The notes under the pieces are model-generated. The model saw only the letters and a list, made by a program, of their open reading frames with translations, made no database searches and was not told the DNA's origin. From the NCBI GenBank assembly GCA_014885115.2, contig WKLE02001048.1:42745-106744 (forward strand): a DNA stretch of 64,000 bases, read 5' to 3'. The first letter of the stretch is position 1. Every line of letters begins with the position of its first letter. Both the position numbers and the translations under genes were made by a program. This DNA comes from Asterionellopsis glacialis. Lineage: Eukaryota; Bacillariophyta; Plagiogrammaphyceae; Rhaphoneidales; Asterionellopsidaceae. Shown here one piece after another: positions 45,123-56,412 of this stretch.

Positions 45123-45740
45123 CTACCTTGGATCTAAAGAAGGCCCATTTTTCTTGGCATGCCCAATTGTTCCAGGGGAAAAAACTAGCTGAATGGCTGT
45201 GATTGGTGAAAATGCCGGAGAGTGGTGTGCAGAGCTTAGTTTGTAAGACATTCTTCTGGAGAGAATCATAGGACCATTACTGTGTTGATTTCTCATGGCT
45301 GCAGCATAACGGCGTTGACGGCGACGAAGTTCCGAAAGTGGTAACAAGTCCTCTGACTCTAAAGATGACATTTCACCTAGGTCTCGAATTCTGCTAGCGG
45401 TGCTGTTTGGAGGAGAATCTGTAGATTTCGAGCAATCTGAACTTGTAGAGGAGTCACTCAGTGGTGCATCGTCATCTAAGGTGGTGATATCCTTGTTCTT
45501 TGGTTGATCCTTCTTTGAATTTTTTGAGTCGTCGTGAATGTTCTCTTTCATATCTTGCATAGTAGTATCGAACTCGCCTGGATTAGTTTTTGACTTGTGA
45601 TCGTTCACAAGATTTAGATCATCGAATTCATCCATGGAACAAACGGCTGACTTGTTCGTTTTCTTGAAAGCACCAATATTTCCTTTATGCATGAATTTTT
45701 CTATGTTCTTTTTAGTTGCTCGACGCTTGGAAAGAGTCAT
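45123..45740 (-). CDS. Disordered hypothetical protein
   Basis: A single open frame of 205 residues starting with ATG. I do not recognise a domain. The N-terminus is basic (MTLSKRRATKKNIEKFMHKG), the centre is Asp- and Ser-rich with SDSSTSSDCSKSTDSPPNST, and the C-terminal half contains LPLSELRRRQRRYAAAMRNQ, a short basic helix, and SPAFSPITAIQL. Serine and threonine clusters followed by proline suggest phosphorylation sites. No signal peptide or membrane segment is seen. Its length and composition make it more likely real than a chance frame, but this is not proven. Confidence 0.55.
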   Translation of the reverse strand: MTLSKRRATKKNIEKFMHKGNIGAFKKTNKSAVCSMDEFDDLNLVNDHKSKTNPGEFDTTMQDMKENIHDDSKNSKKDQPKNKDITTLDDDAPLSDSSTSSDCSKSTDSPPNSTASRIRDLGEMSSLESEDLLPLSELRRRQRRYAAAMRNQHSNGPMILSRRMSYKLSSAHHSPAFSPITAIQLVFSPGTIGHAKKNGPSLDPR

Positions 45741-46019
45741 TGTGGACTGTTTTGGAATACGTTCACAAGCTTGAATAGAATGAAAGAAAAAGTTGAATTA
45801 TCGTCGCAACTGTAAATTTCAAATGACAACGATGAACGGAACTGCAACCAATTTTTTGTTGAGTTGTCAGTTATATCAAGAACGTGTCCGCATTGGTTAT
45901 AATTACTATATTCCGAAGATTTTTTTTAACTGTTGCTTCTTTCCCAATTTTTCTGATGTTGTGAGCTTCCATGTTTCCATCCATAGAAGTAGTTATGGGT
46001 CTACAAGGTAAATACTGGT

Positions 46020-46074
46020 AGTCTCTCTAGAGAGAGAGGACTCTACTAGTAGAGAGAGGACTCAACTCTAGAGA
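46020..46074. repeat. TCTCTAGAGAGAGGAC-type repeat
   Basis: CTCTCTAGAGAGAGAGGACTC is followed by TAGTAGAGAGAGGACTC and CTCTAGAGA, running into the gap. Related copies occur at 19477, 23069, 37890, 40251 and 60105. Confidence 0.75.
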
Positions 46075-46172
46075 NNNNNNNNNNNNNNNNNNNNNNNNNN
46101 NNNNNNNNNNNNNNNNNNNNNNNNNNNNNNNNNNNNNNNNNNNNNNNNNNNNNNNNNNNNNNNNNNNNNNNN
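46075..46172. other. Assembly gap (98 N)
   Basis: An unresolved run of N between two different short-repeat clusters. Confidence 0.99.
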
Positions 46173-46815
46173 CGGGTTCCTACCAGGTACCTGTACCAGG
46201 TACAGGTACAGTACCTTGTGGTTTCTGTACCTGCCTACTGGTTCCCGATGGTTGTTCCAAAAGTACGTATACTGCACAAATGTAGATCCTACATATCATA
46301 CGTACCTGGTACATCTCTTAATTGACTAGTCGATTACAGATTTTTATTATGTCCTCGATGGAAAGCAAAAACTAGTATTCATCACATGCTGTTGCTTGTA
46401 TTTTACAGGTATATAAATTCCTGTTCTTGTTGTGCACCCGGTGTACTAGTACCTGGTACCTATCTTCTGCACCTGCTGGCAGTAGTACCAGGTACCAGTA
46501 GTTCTCTAGATTACTAGGTAAATACAATCTACAGACCCGCCAGCCAGATCAAAATATCAGCGAATCGGAATCGATCGGTGCGGACCGCCGGCCTACTAAT
46601 GCGGTAGGAGTTATGGTAACAGTACGGTACTGACTTTACCTGGTACGTACCTGGCAACTGGTACCCTGGTACAGGTACCCAGGTACAAGGTACCGGTACT
46701 GTTAGTAACTTGTACCGGTAACTGGTACCTTGGTACGGTACCTGGTATACCATGTATGGCTGGTACCAGGTACATGTAAGTTTGTCTCAGCTACCTTTAG
46801 GTAATTTTACCAGGT
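46173..46815. repeat. Dense GGTACC / ACCTGGTAC palindromic repeat cluster
   Basis: Within about 640 bp the strings GGTACC, CAGGTAC, ACCTGGTAC and GGTACCGGTAC recur many times, most densely at 46617-46780. Spacing is irregular, so it is not a simple satellite. The elements are self-complementary and could fold into hairpins. Confidence 0.88.
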
Positions 46816-47199
46816 ACAAACTTGTAGGCAATTAAAAAGAAAAAGATCAAACCAGCGTGCACACTACACAGAGCTCCTACAAAGAGAACAGAGATATTAT
46901 ATTTCCATGTGTAACGCTCAGAATTCGCTAAATCCATCATAGGAAAAATACCGTTGATAACGGCTTGGATTGACATCATTTTCATTTTTGTATATGAGTG
47001 AAAGACTAAGTATAAGCGTTCATGTAACGAATCTGCTCCGATGCAACGTACCGATCCACAAATTCGATTTATTTTCTGCTCACCAAATTTGACAGCAGAG
47101 AACACGGGTCTGGTCCTTCTTGTTGTTGCTCAGGGAAAAAACTTAAATCGGTATACAATCTTTTCTTGGGTCAATCTTGAAACATTTTAGAATTTAGAA

Positions 47200-50173
47200 A
47201 TGATGGATAGCAATTACAGTGGTCCGGCCTATCTGGCAGTAAGTTATTATTGAACCTTCCCAATGTGGTGCGCATGAACGAAAAGTTTTTGAAATTTCTT
47301 CCTTCCTCACGCCAGTTTAAAATATTTACTTCCATCCTCAGCCTGCTGTTGTTTCAGGATTCAATATTTTTTTTCATTACCCTAGAAACTTTCATAGCGA
47401 CGAAATTGTTGACTTGCTGTCTCCGGATAACGGCCATCAAAAAGACTACGAGTATGGTCTAATTTTTGTAGGGACTCTCATTGCTGTTTTCTTTTTCCTT
47501 TGGCTCTCGATTATAGTAATGTTGAAGTTGAGAGGGGATGAAGTGGGATGCGCATCCGGAGGATCGTTTCATTATACGGCATATGAAACTATATTTGTCC
47601 AACACTCCAATGATCAAGACAGGGGAGCATCGGGAAGTACAGACGTTTACGATGACAATGACTCTTCAATTGCAACAAATAGTACAGGTCAGAACGAACG
47701 TGAGATCAGTGAAAATGAGGATTTTGAAGAAGAGAAAATAAGACACAAAAGATCTTACGATTCTGTGGAAGAAATTGTCAGAAAGAGAGTCATACGAACG
47801 AGGAAGAGTAAACGTCGTGAGCAAAGAACTCGATCCGTTTTCATATTTGCTGGCTTGTTGTCGCTTGGGTGTAATGCAGCTCTTCTTGTTCTGGTAATAT
47901 CACCTTTCAATGAAGTAGTGAACGAGTCAAATGATTTATTTTTGGTAAGGACATTTCAATGCATATAACAGTTAGCAACTTCGAGCATCCAGATTTCCCT
48001 CGAGTTCACTTACACGGCTACTACTTCTTTCTTATGTTTTTTAAAGGAAACGCAAGATCTTGTCAATAAGATTGATTCAAATATCCATACTATAGCAGCT
48101 GCACGAGAAGATGCTACTCGAATTGTTGAAAGCGAGACGTTTAACGTAGTATCGTTCTGTCCGAATATCACCGAAAGTCAGTCTCTTGAGGGAGAGTTAG
48201 CTGGACTGACAGAAATGGTATCAGAAAAATATCATGAAGTTGACGATTCCGTACAAAAGAGGCTTGGCCGCATTAACAGTACCTTTGTAAAGGTTCAGGA
48301 TGGGATGGATCGGATTCAGGAAGCACTTGACACAACCTCCGAATATCTCTGGATGGGACCAGCATTTATTGTATTGACTTCGTTCACAATTACTTTCGCA
48401 CTCTTTGGGGTGGGCATGGCGATGAAGGGCGATATGCAACGATTCCACCAGGTGGGCATAACTTATCTACTGCTTCCTCTACTAATAGCAGTATTTGTTG
48501 CCTGTTGCGCAACTGCCATTGCAGCGTCGGCGAGTACAATGGTAACAGGAGGTAAGATATCTGATCAGTTCGCTTTTACATTAGACTGTGTCCAAACCAA
48601 ACTTAATCTTTTTGTTTTGCATTGCTCTATTTAGATGCATGTGTTGGCCATGGAAGTCCAGATAAGGCAATTCTCGCTGCGCTCGAAATGAGAAATTATA
48701 ACGAAAGTACAGACGAATATATTTTTGCGAAATCATATACGGGTGTAAGTTGTCTACAACGGAACAGTCATGAGTGTAATTTTAGTGTTCTTATGCCGGT
48801 TTGTCATTTGCTTTCTGTCTCAATTACAGGGTTGTTCAACAGCAGATCCTACGGAAGCTATTTTAGAGCTTCGAAATACTGTTGAATCCACTATTGCCAC
48901 AATCTGGTACCATATGTCAAATGTTGACTCCGTTGGTAGAAAAGAGCTTTCACAGCAATGTGGAAGAGATGTAACTACTTTGGTAGAGGGCGCAAGGGAC
49001 CTAGCGAATATTCTAACAACAGTCCGCAAAGCTCTTGACGATACAACTGCAACCCTAAAATGCGATGAAATCCATCCAATATACGTGAAAGCAGTTCACG
49101 ACACGCTTTGCACAGATGTGGCGTCCGGAGCAGCATGGACCTTCATAATGTTCTTTTCTGTTTCGATCTTTACGGCCATCATGATATCACTTCGTGCCGC
49201 ATGGCTTCAGGTAAAAGACGACCATGAAATCAAAGAAGAGAAAGAAGAAAGACGGAATATGAATGAACATGCAGAGTACCTCGACTTTGTTTCGAAGTAC
49301 AAAGATGAATGGCAAGATTATGATGGAATCAATGAAGACCAGATACGAGACGGAAGTGGCTCTTGGTCGGGTGATGGCAGCGAATACGCTGAAGATCAAG
49401 AAGTTGAAGAGGAATATGATGAGGAAGATCCACAGATACCAGAAGAGGTGTCAATTGTTAGTTCTGTAAGGACTGCTGATATTTCATTTCCATCCTTGAA
49501 GGTGCCAGAGAGTCTTTCTTGGAAGCAAAAAGATAATCCTCTTGATCTTGGTGCGCAATCGGCTCCTCCTAGATCCATAAACACAACGATACTTCCAGCA
49601 TTGATTGCGATCCCACCAACATACAGTCCAGGAAGAAGTGTTGATAGTGCAGAGATCAGTCTACCAAATACACAAGAGTCGCCCGTCGTGGTGCAAAGAA
49701 AGGACGAGTCAAAAGATACCCGAAATAGTCATGGCTATAAAAAAGCTGAAATTTTGCCAACCCTCCATGTCCCTGCAAAAAGTTCAGACCAAGGTCATGG
49801 AGACGACATCGAGGTACTCTTGGGTGTTTCACCAACATCTGATCCAACGGACGATCTCCAAATGACCTGGACCTCGGACACTGGGGCGGAATCTTCCGGT
49901 CCAGTTCTAAATAATGCTCTCAATACTGTCAATCCACTCAATCAAGAGTTATTCGATGATGAAGGATTAAACTCCGAACAAACAGCATCTGTTCATGCAT
50001 ATGATCTTAAGCCTGTATATATGGGCAATGAAACCCCAGGCGTTCGTAGTGTGCACGATACCAACTTTCAAGAAGGCCGTGACGATGACCTGCAACAAGA
50101 GTCCGAACAGCCCGCAGCAAGGCCTCGGACGCTTGTAAGTGCACGGTTAGCAGCAATCCTTAAACGTGAATAA
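47200..50173 (+). CDS. Five-transmembrane protein, Tweety/prominin-like topology
   Basis: Five exons (47200..47238, 47342..47944, 48047..48551, 48635..48744, 48830..50173) joined by GT-AG introns of 83-103 bp, giving 866 residues. The first exon codes 13 residues starting MMDSNYSGPAYLA. Predicted membrane helices are about 52-76 (LIFVGTLIAVFFFLWLSIIV), 178-202 (SVFIFAGLLSLGCNAALLVL), 315-342 (FIVLTSFTITFALFGVGMAM), 352-380 (YLLLPLLIAVFVACCATAIA) and 518-546 (TFIMFFSVSIFTAIMISL). Two large loops lie between TM2-TM3 and TM4-TM5; the latter has several Cys. This pattern, with an external N-terminus, resembles Tweety-homologue proteins and prominins, but I see no diagnostic motif. The 320-residue tail is acidic and disordered. 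Its role (channel or membrane organiser) is unknown. Confidence 0.8.
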
Positions 50174-50417
50174 TCAAGTGTTTTTTGCTTTCCAATCTCT
50201 GAAATTATTAAATTGAGGAAATCCTAATTCTAATTTTAACGTTGAACCACTTTTCATTCATCTGAAGACGTGCCACGATACTAATACAGTTATGATTTGC
50301 AACGATTAAAAGGCAAAATTCCGATTTATATGATAATTTACACCAGAAATTTTTATGTAATAAGTAGCAAAATAATTCCCTTTATCACCACAAATGCAAG
50401 TTGAACTAAGTCTTTTT

Positions 50418-53400
50418 CTACTCAGATGCTTTAAAAGATAACTCTTTGAAATTCTGTTCATACCAACGCCTATTTGATTCCCCATAATGCAATTCGAGCC
50501 AAAATGCTGCTTCCATGCGAAGAGAATTGTCCACACTAGAAAACAACACAACAGATTGTTTTGCTCCAGATAATATCAATTGCGCCTCCGTTAATTTCAT
50601 GTTGCGATAGTCTGGCGGTACGCAGTTAAGAGCATCGTTTGCGTGAGAGGGTCGCCGAAGCTTTGCATTCTTCCATGAATGCCCGTTTTTGCTGACACGT
50701 TGTGTAAGTATATTTGGAGTGAAAGGGTCCTGATACTCAGCAAAATACCAACAGGATCCTTTTGCTTCGACACGATACACGTTAAAGGAATCTTCACCCA
50801 ATGGATTTTTTACATTGTCATAGATCGCATGTTGTGCGTAGTGGTGCTGTAACAGCAGACTCATTATATTCGGCGTCGGGAGCTCTCCTTTCTCAACTTT
50901 TTCTCCTTCGGGTAGCTTAGTACAAAACAAGCGGGAATACGGATTCTCAAGGGGTATCTTTATCAAAACTGCTCTGGGTAGTTCTGAAATGATGTCTCCT
51001 GTGCTCGATTCCCTGACCATTTCTTTTACGATTGGGTTGACTTTGGGATAATCAGCTTTCACTTCATCCATTTTCTTTGTCCAGTTCTCCCTTTCAAGTG
51101 GCCTCTGCTCTAGCTTGAGATTTTTCTCGCGGGTGCTTTTGGGTTTTACAACGTTTTCTGCTGCCAACGGGTGGCTATCAAGATCGTCCCATGGCGCTAA
51201 CGGGTATCCATCGACAAGATTGAAAATTTCGCAAAAAGAACGAACTAGCTCGACTTGGCAAACAAGTTGTTCACCTAGTGACTGGCAAACTGCATGGAAT
51301 TTTCGAGCTCGCTTGATATTCACAAGTGCCTCCCTCTCGACTTCTGTTGTTCTGGATATACTTTCTTGGTCGAAATTCAGTTCACGAAGTCGGTCTTCTC
51401 CTTTCTGGAGCCACTGCAAACATTCTATAATGAATAATTCGTCGTCCTCTTCAGGTTTTTCGTTGTATACCATTGTTGATGAGAAAGGTTGTAACCCAAA
51501 AGTCAAGAGTGACAACAGTAGAAACAATCGCCCTGGAGGAAGAAGCGTGACTCCTTCAACTTTAACAGCCCCGCCTCTCAACTCAAGAGTGTTTGCACAG
51601 CAGGCAAAGAGTTCGCTGGGATCTTTCATTGGAACTGCAGCAGCAGGTACACTGTTTTCGGTAATAAATACTGAAAGATCTGTTCCAAACCGCCGCCATC
51701 TCTTAGATATTCCCGTTTCTACCTTTGAGAGAGAAACGTCAAAAGGTTCCCCTTCGATATCTTCATCAATCTCAGCTCTCCCCGCCTCATCGCTGCCTGA
51801 CGATACTGTAGAGGATAGCCGAATAATGTGATCCTTCCTTCTTCCGGACGCTAAAACACTGAGTAATCGAGCGCCTTCTGGGATATCATCCATAAGAGGA
51901 CGATGCCAAGAAGAATCTTCGCATAAATCCGAGGTGCTTTTTAGTAGTGCATGGCTTTTGTAGTCCTGTAATGGAGTGCTCGGAGATTCGAAGAAGCGAA
52001 TTTTTTGAAGATCTTGTGATGATTGCTTCATTCGGACGAGGATATTTGGCGTAGCAAACATATCAGAGATATCAGTTTTTGCAATTGCAGAACAATTGCC
52101 ACATGATATCAATGAAAAGCTGACATTATCTTTTCTCTTTCTTTTTGAACGTAGCATGCAACACAGTGTTTTATTTATCTCTTGAATGTCAACACCAAGA
52201 GATTTCAATGCATGTTCATTCTTAACACTATTCGTCGACCACTTTACCACCGAAACAATCTCAATTTCGTTGGTACCATCGAGTCCGGCTTCATTCTTAG
52301 AAAATGACCACTGTCCCGATGCTCGTGCCTTTCGGCCTCGTCTCCTATTGCTATTCGATTTCTTTAAGTACAAGATTTCGGATGCAGTGTTTATTGAACG
52401 GAAAACTTGGTCATAAGTGGCTTTGAAGTCCTCCGCCTCTGCGATAGACCTAGATACAAACACATTTAAGTTCTTATTTGTTTGGTACGAGAAAAGAGCG
52501 AACTTATTTTCAAGTGCGAATGATACAAAGCGTTCTTCGAAATGCTCAAGGAAATGTTCATAGTCAAAACAATCTTCTTCGATTCCGTATGGGGTGAAGG
52601 TACCTAGCTGCTCGATCTCTCGCCAACTTGTCAGCGTGAAAGGATGACGTTCAATATCAAGGATTTGCTCGAGATGCGACTTTTCCACTGCTTTTCCACT
52701 AATGGAAACTTCGACAAAATCGGCGCTGCTGCTGTTCTTGCTTTTGTTGCGAACTGGTGGACATTCAATTATAGAATCAGAGAATACCCAGACTTGCAAG
52801 ACTCTTAAAATGGTCAATTTGGCATGGTGCATTCGCACTGGAGGTTCATCCATACGAAGGAGCTTTGAATCGATCGAAAGGAAATCTGCAACTCGGTTTC
52901 TTAGATTAAGCCTTGTCGCGGATAGTCTTCGTAAACGCTGTGAAGAAGCACTGAAGTGCCAACAAAATTGTTGTTTGTTTGAAGCTTTATCATAGTCAAA
53001 AAGTAGATTTATTGTTGCTAGCGGTTCGGAATAAAGTCTTGCGTCAAAGTGACATCTTGATGTAAATGTCAATTTAGTAATATCTACAAAAAAGAATTTT
53101 TAGTATTGAATCGAAAGGTATGGTGATGAGTAACGGAACATAAGTTTTCAATTGTATCGGTGACAAAAATAATAAAATAGCCTCAGTAAACTCACTATTG
53201 TATTCAGGCGCGTCGTGGTATAGGGGATTTGTCATGATCCAAGGAGTTTTGGGGAATGATAAGACTGCAGCCATTTCAATCGCTTCAGCTGCCACTCCGA
53301 ACTGGATTCCAAGGCCAATCAGAGATCCTAGTGCCAAATCAATGCCCAGTGCAACAACAAACGATCCAAGTCCAGTAATTTCTCCATGGTCGTCAGGCCC

Positions 53401-56400
53401 ACTAATGAATTTAGAACTGAACAAGCTTACAAAGGAACGATCAATCGCTGAAATATCTGGGGGTTCAATGCACTGGAGCAAAACTGGTTTGGCCTCTTCC
53501 TTCAACATTTCCTTCAAACTCAAAATGACAGAATCAAGAGGTATTCTTTGCATCTCTCCCGGCTCAAACGGTTCCATATATTCTTCCATTGTCTCAACTG
53601 AGTAAAGTCTGTAAACGTTACCCTCCCGGACACGACCTGTCCTTCCTGCACGCTGAGTAGCACTTGCCTTTGATATCCAGCACGGAACAAGCATTTGTCT
53701 ATGGCTACTGCTGTTGTATACAATCTGATTGCATAAGCCTAAGCAAATGACATGGTCGACGTCTGGTAGTGTGACAGAAGACTCTGCTGCGTTGGTTGCA
53801 ATAACGACCTTCACCTCATTGGGGGCCGGAGTATCGAAAGCAGCAAGCTGTTCGTCAAAAGGAATGTCACTGTGGATTGGATATGTTGTGTAACTAATAC
53901 CTGGGATGTAGAGCTTTTCAATCAAGTCAGTAATTGAAATGATATCTGACATACCAGGTACAAAGATAAGAACTGAAGAACCGGGACGGCCAACAGTCAT
54001 AGTAACATGTGAGGCAAGAACATACAATTGTTCCATAATTTTTCTGGGTGGCCCAGAATCGCAACGGTTGCTTTCGCAAAACTTTTTTACTGCAACAGCA
54101 GCAGCTTTTTGTTTTGTTGGTAAAGAAAAGCTGTCGATCAAATCTTCTATGTAGTATTCTTTGATGGGAAAGCGTCTGGCTCCAACTTGAATAGGTGGTT
54201 CGGGGACATGAAAGTACTGTTGATACAGAGACGCGGCCAATGTTGCTGACATAAGGATCAACCTGATGCGCGAGTTTGACTGTAATAGGCGACGGCACAA
54301 TAAGCAGAGGATGTCGGTATCCACAGATCGTTCATGAACTTCGTCTATTACCAAGTGCGTAATGTCATCAAAGTTCTCAGGATGATTTGCCAAGAGGCGG
54401 ACAAGATAACCTGTCGTCACAAACCAGGCACGAGTATGTCGACTTTCATATTCTCTTACGCCATGTCCCATACGCAAGGCAATCGAATCTTTCAAATCAG
54501 GCTCACAAGATCGTACTCTTTCCACTAGTGACTTTGCCGCAATCCTACGGGGTTGAGATATAAATAACTTGACATCCGAAAAAGAAGGATCCGGTGGAGG
54601 TGCTCTCAGTAAGATTGCGGGGACTCTACTTGATTTGCCACAGCCTGTTTCGCCATGGATAATGGACACTCTTTGTGATTTTACCATTTTCAAAATTTCA
54701 TCTTCATGTTCATCTATAGGAAGTTGGAGTGGTGCGTTATCTTCATTTTCAATGTCAAGGTGGCCATGCTGGCTTTCATGTATTATCCCATGTTCGATTC
54801 GATATGTCCGGACAAGCGAATGAAATCGAAGTTGATCAAATAATTTTGAAGGGGGTGAGCGACGTACAAAAGGAGAATCTGGATCAGAACGGAGAACCCA
54901 GGATATACATCTTTCAATTATGTATGCAGCCTCGACGTCCTCCCATAGAGGTCGAGAACAAGCAGAAGAATATTGGTCCAGAAGAAATGTAGATTGCTCG
55001 TATGAATCAGCTTTCCGGAAGGCTTCAAGGTGTTCTACACGGATTTCTGCTGGGGATGATGCAGTGGTATTGCCGTCATGGTTTGATCCGCTTTCCACTA
55101 GTTCTACGTATGCCTTGAGCGGCCGTAAAATAACATCGCGTAGTGAAAAATCTAACCGTTGTAATTTTCCTAAAGTCAAGTCTAACTCGGATGGTACCCT
55201 GGGTCGTCTGCGATCGGTATTCTTTTGCTCGTTTTTGGCCTCTGAACTCTCTGTTATATCTTTCTTATCGAAAGGATATTTGCTGAGGTCTCTCAATCCA
55301 TAAAGGTCCCGTGTGAAGTTAATTGCTATCTGTATCTCTGGAACAGAAGATGAAACACGGTATCCGGCTCCAGCAGTTCGTATGTGATCTATCTTTTCGG
55401 CTACACCATAGCGAGAACCCGAATAGTCGTCTAGATGCATGGAACAATCTACATAGTCATTTCCCATTAGAATTGCCAACTCTATCAAAGCTTCTTCATT
55501 GGGGAGATCAAAGTGATCTACAAGTTTTGTAGGCGTAATCACAACACCCATTACAACTGAGGAATCATGATTTACATCCAAGCCATCTAAAGGAATATAC
55601 TTACATCCGCGAAAGAGACAGAAATCTGAATCGTTTCCAACACAAAATGTAAATTGTTCCTCCGATGAGCGTCTTGCCAATTCTGCATCTGCCTCTTCGG
55701 TGCATGTTGTCATTGGCACATTAGACTGGTGGAGAGAATGCCGTATTTGGTCTAGGAAAAGAGTACTTAAGGGGAAATTGTCTAGAAAATCACGATAACA
55801 AAGAGACTTTCCTCTAGACGACGATGGAGATGGGATAATACCATGTTTACAAAATTGCTTCAAAGCGTCCCATTGAGAATTCCTGGCCTCAGAACGACTT
55901 CTTGTTGTTGTACTTTTCAACTGTCTTGCAAATCCATCCCAATATATTTCAAGGTTAATACCACACTGTTGAAGAGCAGTTACAAACTCCTTGGTTGTAG
56001 ATTCAAGTAAATCAAGAGGTAAACAACTTGGTAACAACGCAGTTGCTTTTTGTTCATTCAATGATTTTGTATAACATGTACAACAGCACTTTTGCTTATT
56101 GGTTGTCTTGGTTGATGTTTGATCACTGCCGCCAATAGCAAAGGAAGATGAGATATTATTATTTTTTTTAGTCACGTTGTCAAAGTGTCGAGCGTAAGCA
56201 ATTTCATGCAAATGAAATGCTAGACCATTCCCATCAATCACCAAAGTGGAACCTTTTGGTATTGTTTCGAAGAGTCGTTGGCCATCACCCGCATCCGTGA
56301 TATTTTCCAAACAGTGATTTCGTCGAATGGACCTTACTTCATTCCTACACGGTGTAACTGATGGAATTAAACCTTCTTCGTTTAACAATTTCGTTAATCT

Positions 56401-56412
56401 TTTGACTCCCAT
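50418..56412 (-). CDS. XPG/Asteroid-like nuclease fused to DExH-box helicase
   Basis: Two exons (53196..56412 and 50418..53083) with a 112-bp intron, giving 1,960 residues from the start MGVKRLTKLL, the form typical of flap-nuclease families. Nuclease acidic residues are all visible: VIDGNG (D60), IYWDGFARQLKS, EEADAELARR (about 239), VGNDSDFCLF (about 260) and LMGNDYVDC (about 318). In the same uninterrupted exon the helicase follows: HGETGCGKSS (about 594), ISQPRRIAA, IDEVHERSVDTD (about 691), LMSATLA, FVPGMSDI, VVIATNAAESSVTLPDVDHV and QRAGRTGRVREG (about 925). This is a DEAH/RHA-type helicase, with HA2- and OB-like sequence plus an unrecognised extension in exon 2. RNA or structured-nucleic-acid processing is inferred. 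The frame stays open upstream to 56709, which would add 99 residues. Confidence 0.88.

Larger units (their letters stand above)
45741..47199. other. Divergent intergenic region with gap and dense repeats
   Basis: This lies between the hypothetical gene and the five-TM gene. It contains CTAGAGAG-type repeats (46020-46074), a gap of N (46075-46172) and a dense GGTACC-type cluster (46173-46815). No gene is supported. Confidence 0.65.

Noticed and set aside
46797..47105. A 102-codon minus-strand frame with a hydrophobic end, upstream of the five-TM gene
   Set aside because: It borders the GGTACC repeat field, shows no domain and no splice support, and lies in the likely promoter.
53198..53605. 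A 135-codon plus-strand frame opposite the helicase region
   Set aside because: It is antisense to the conserved helicase C-terminal sequence and has no motif of its own.
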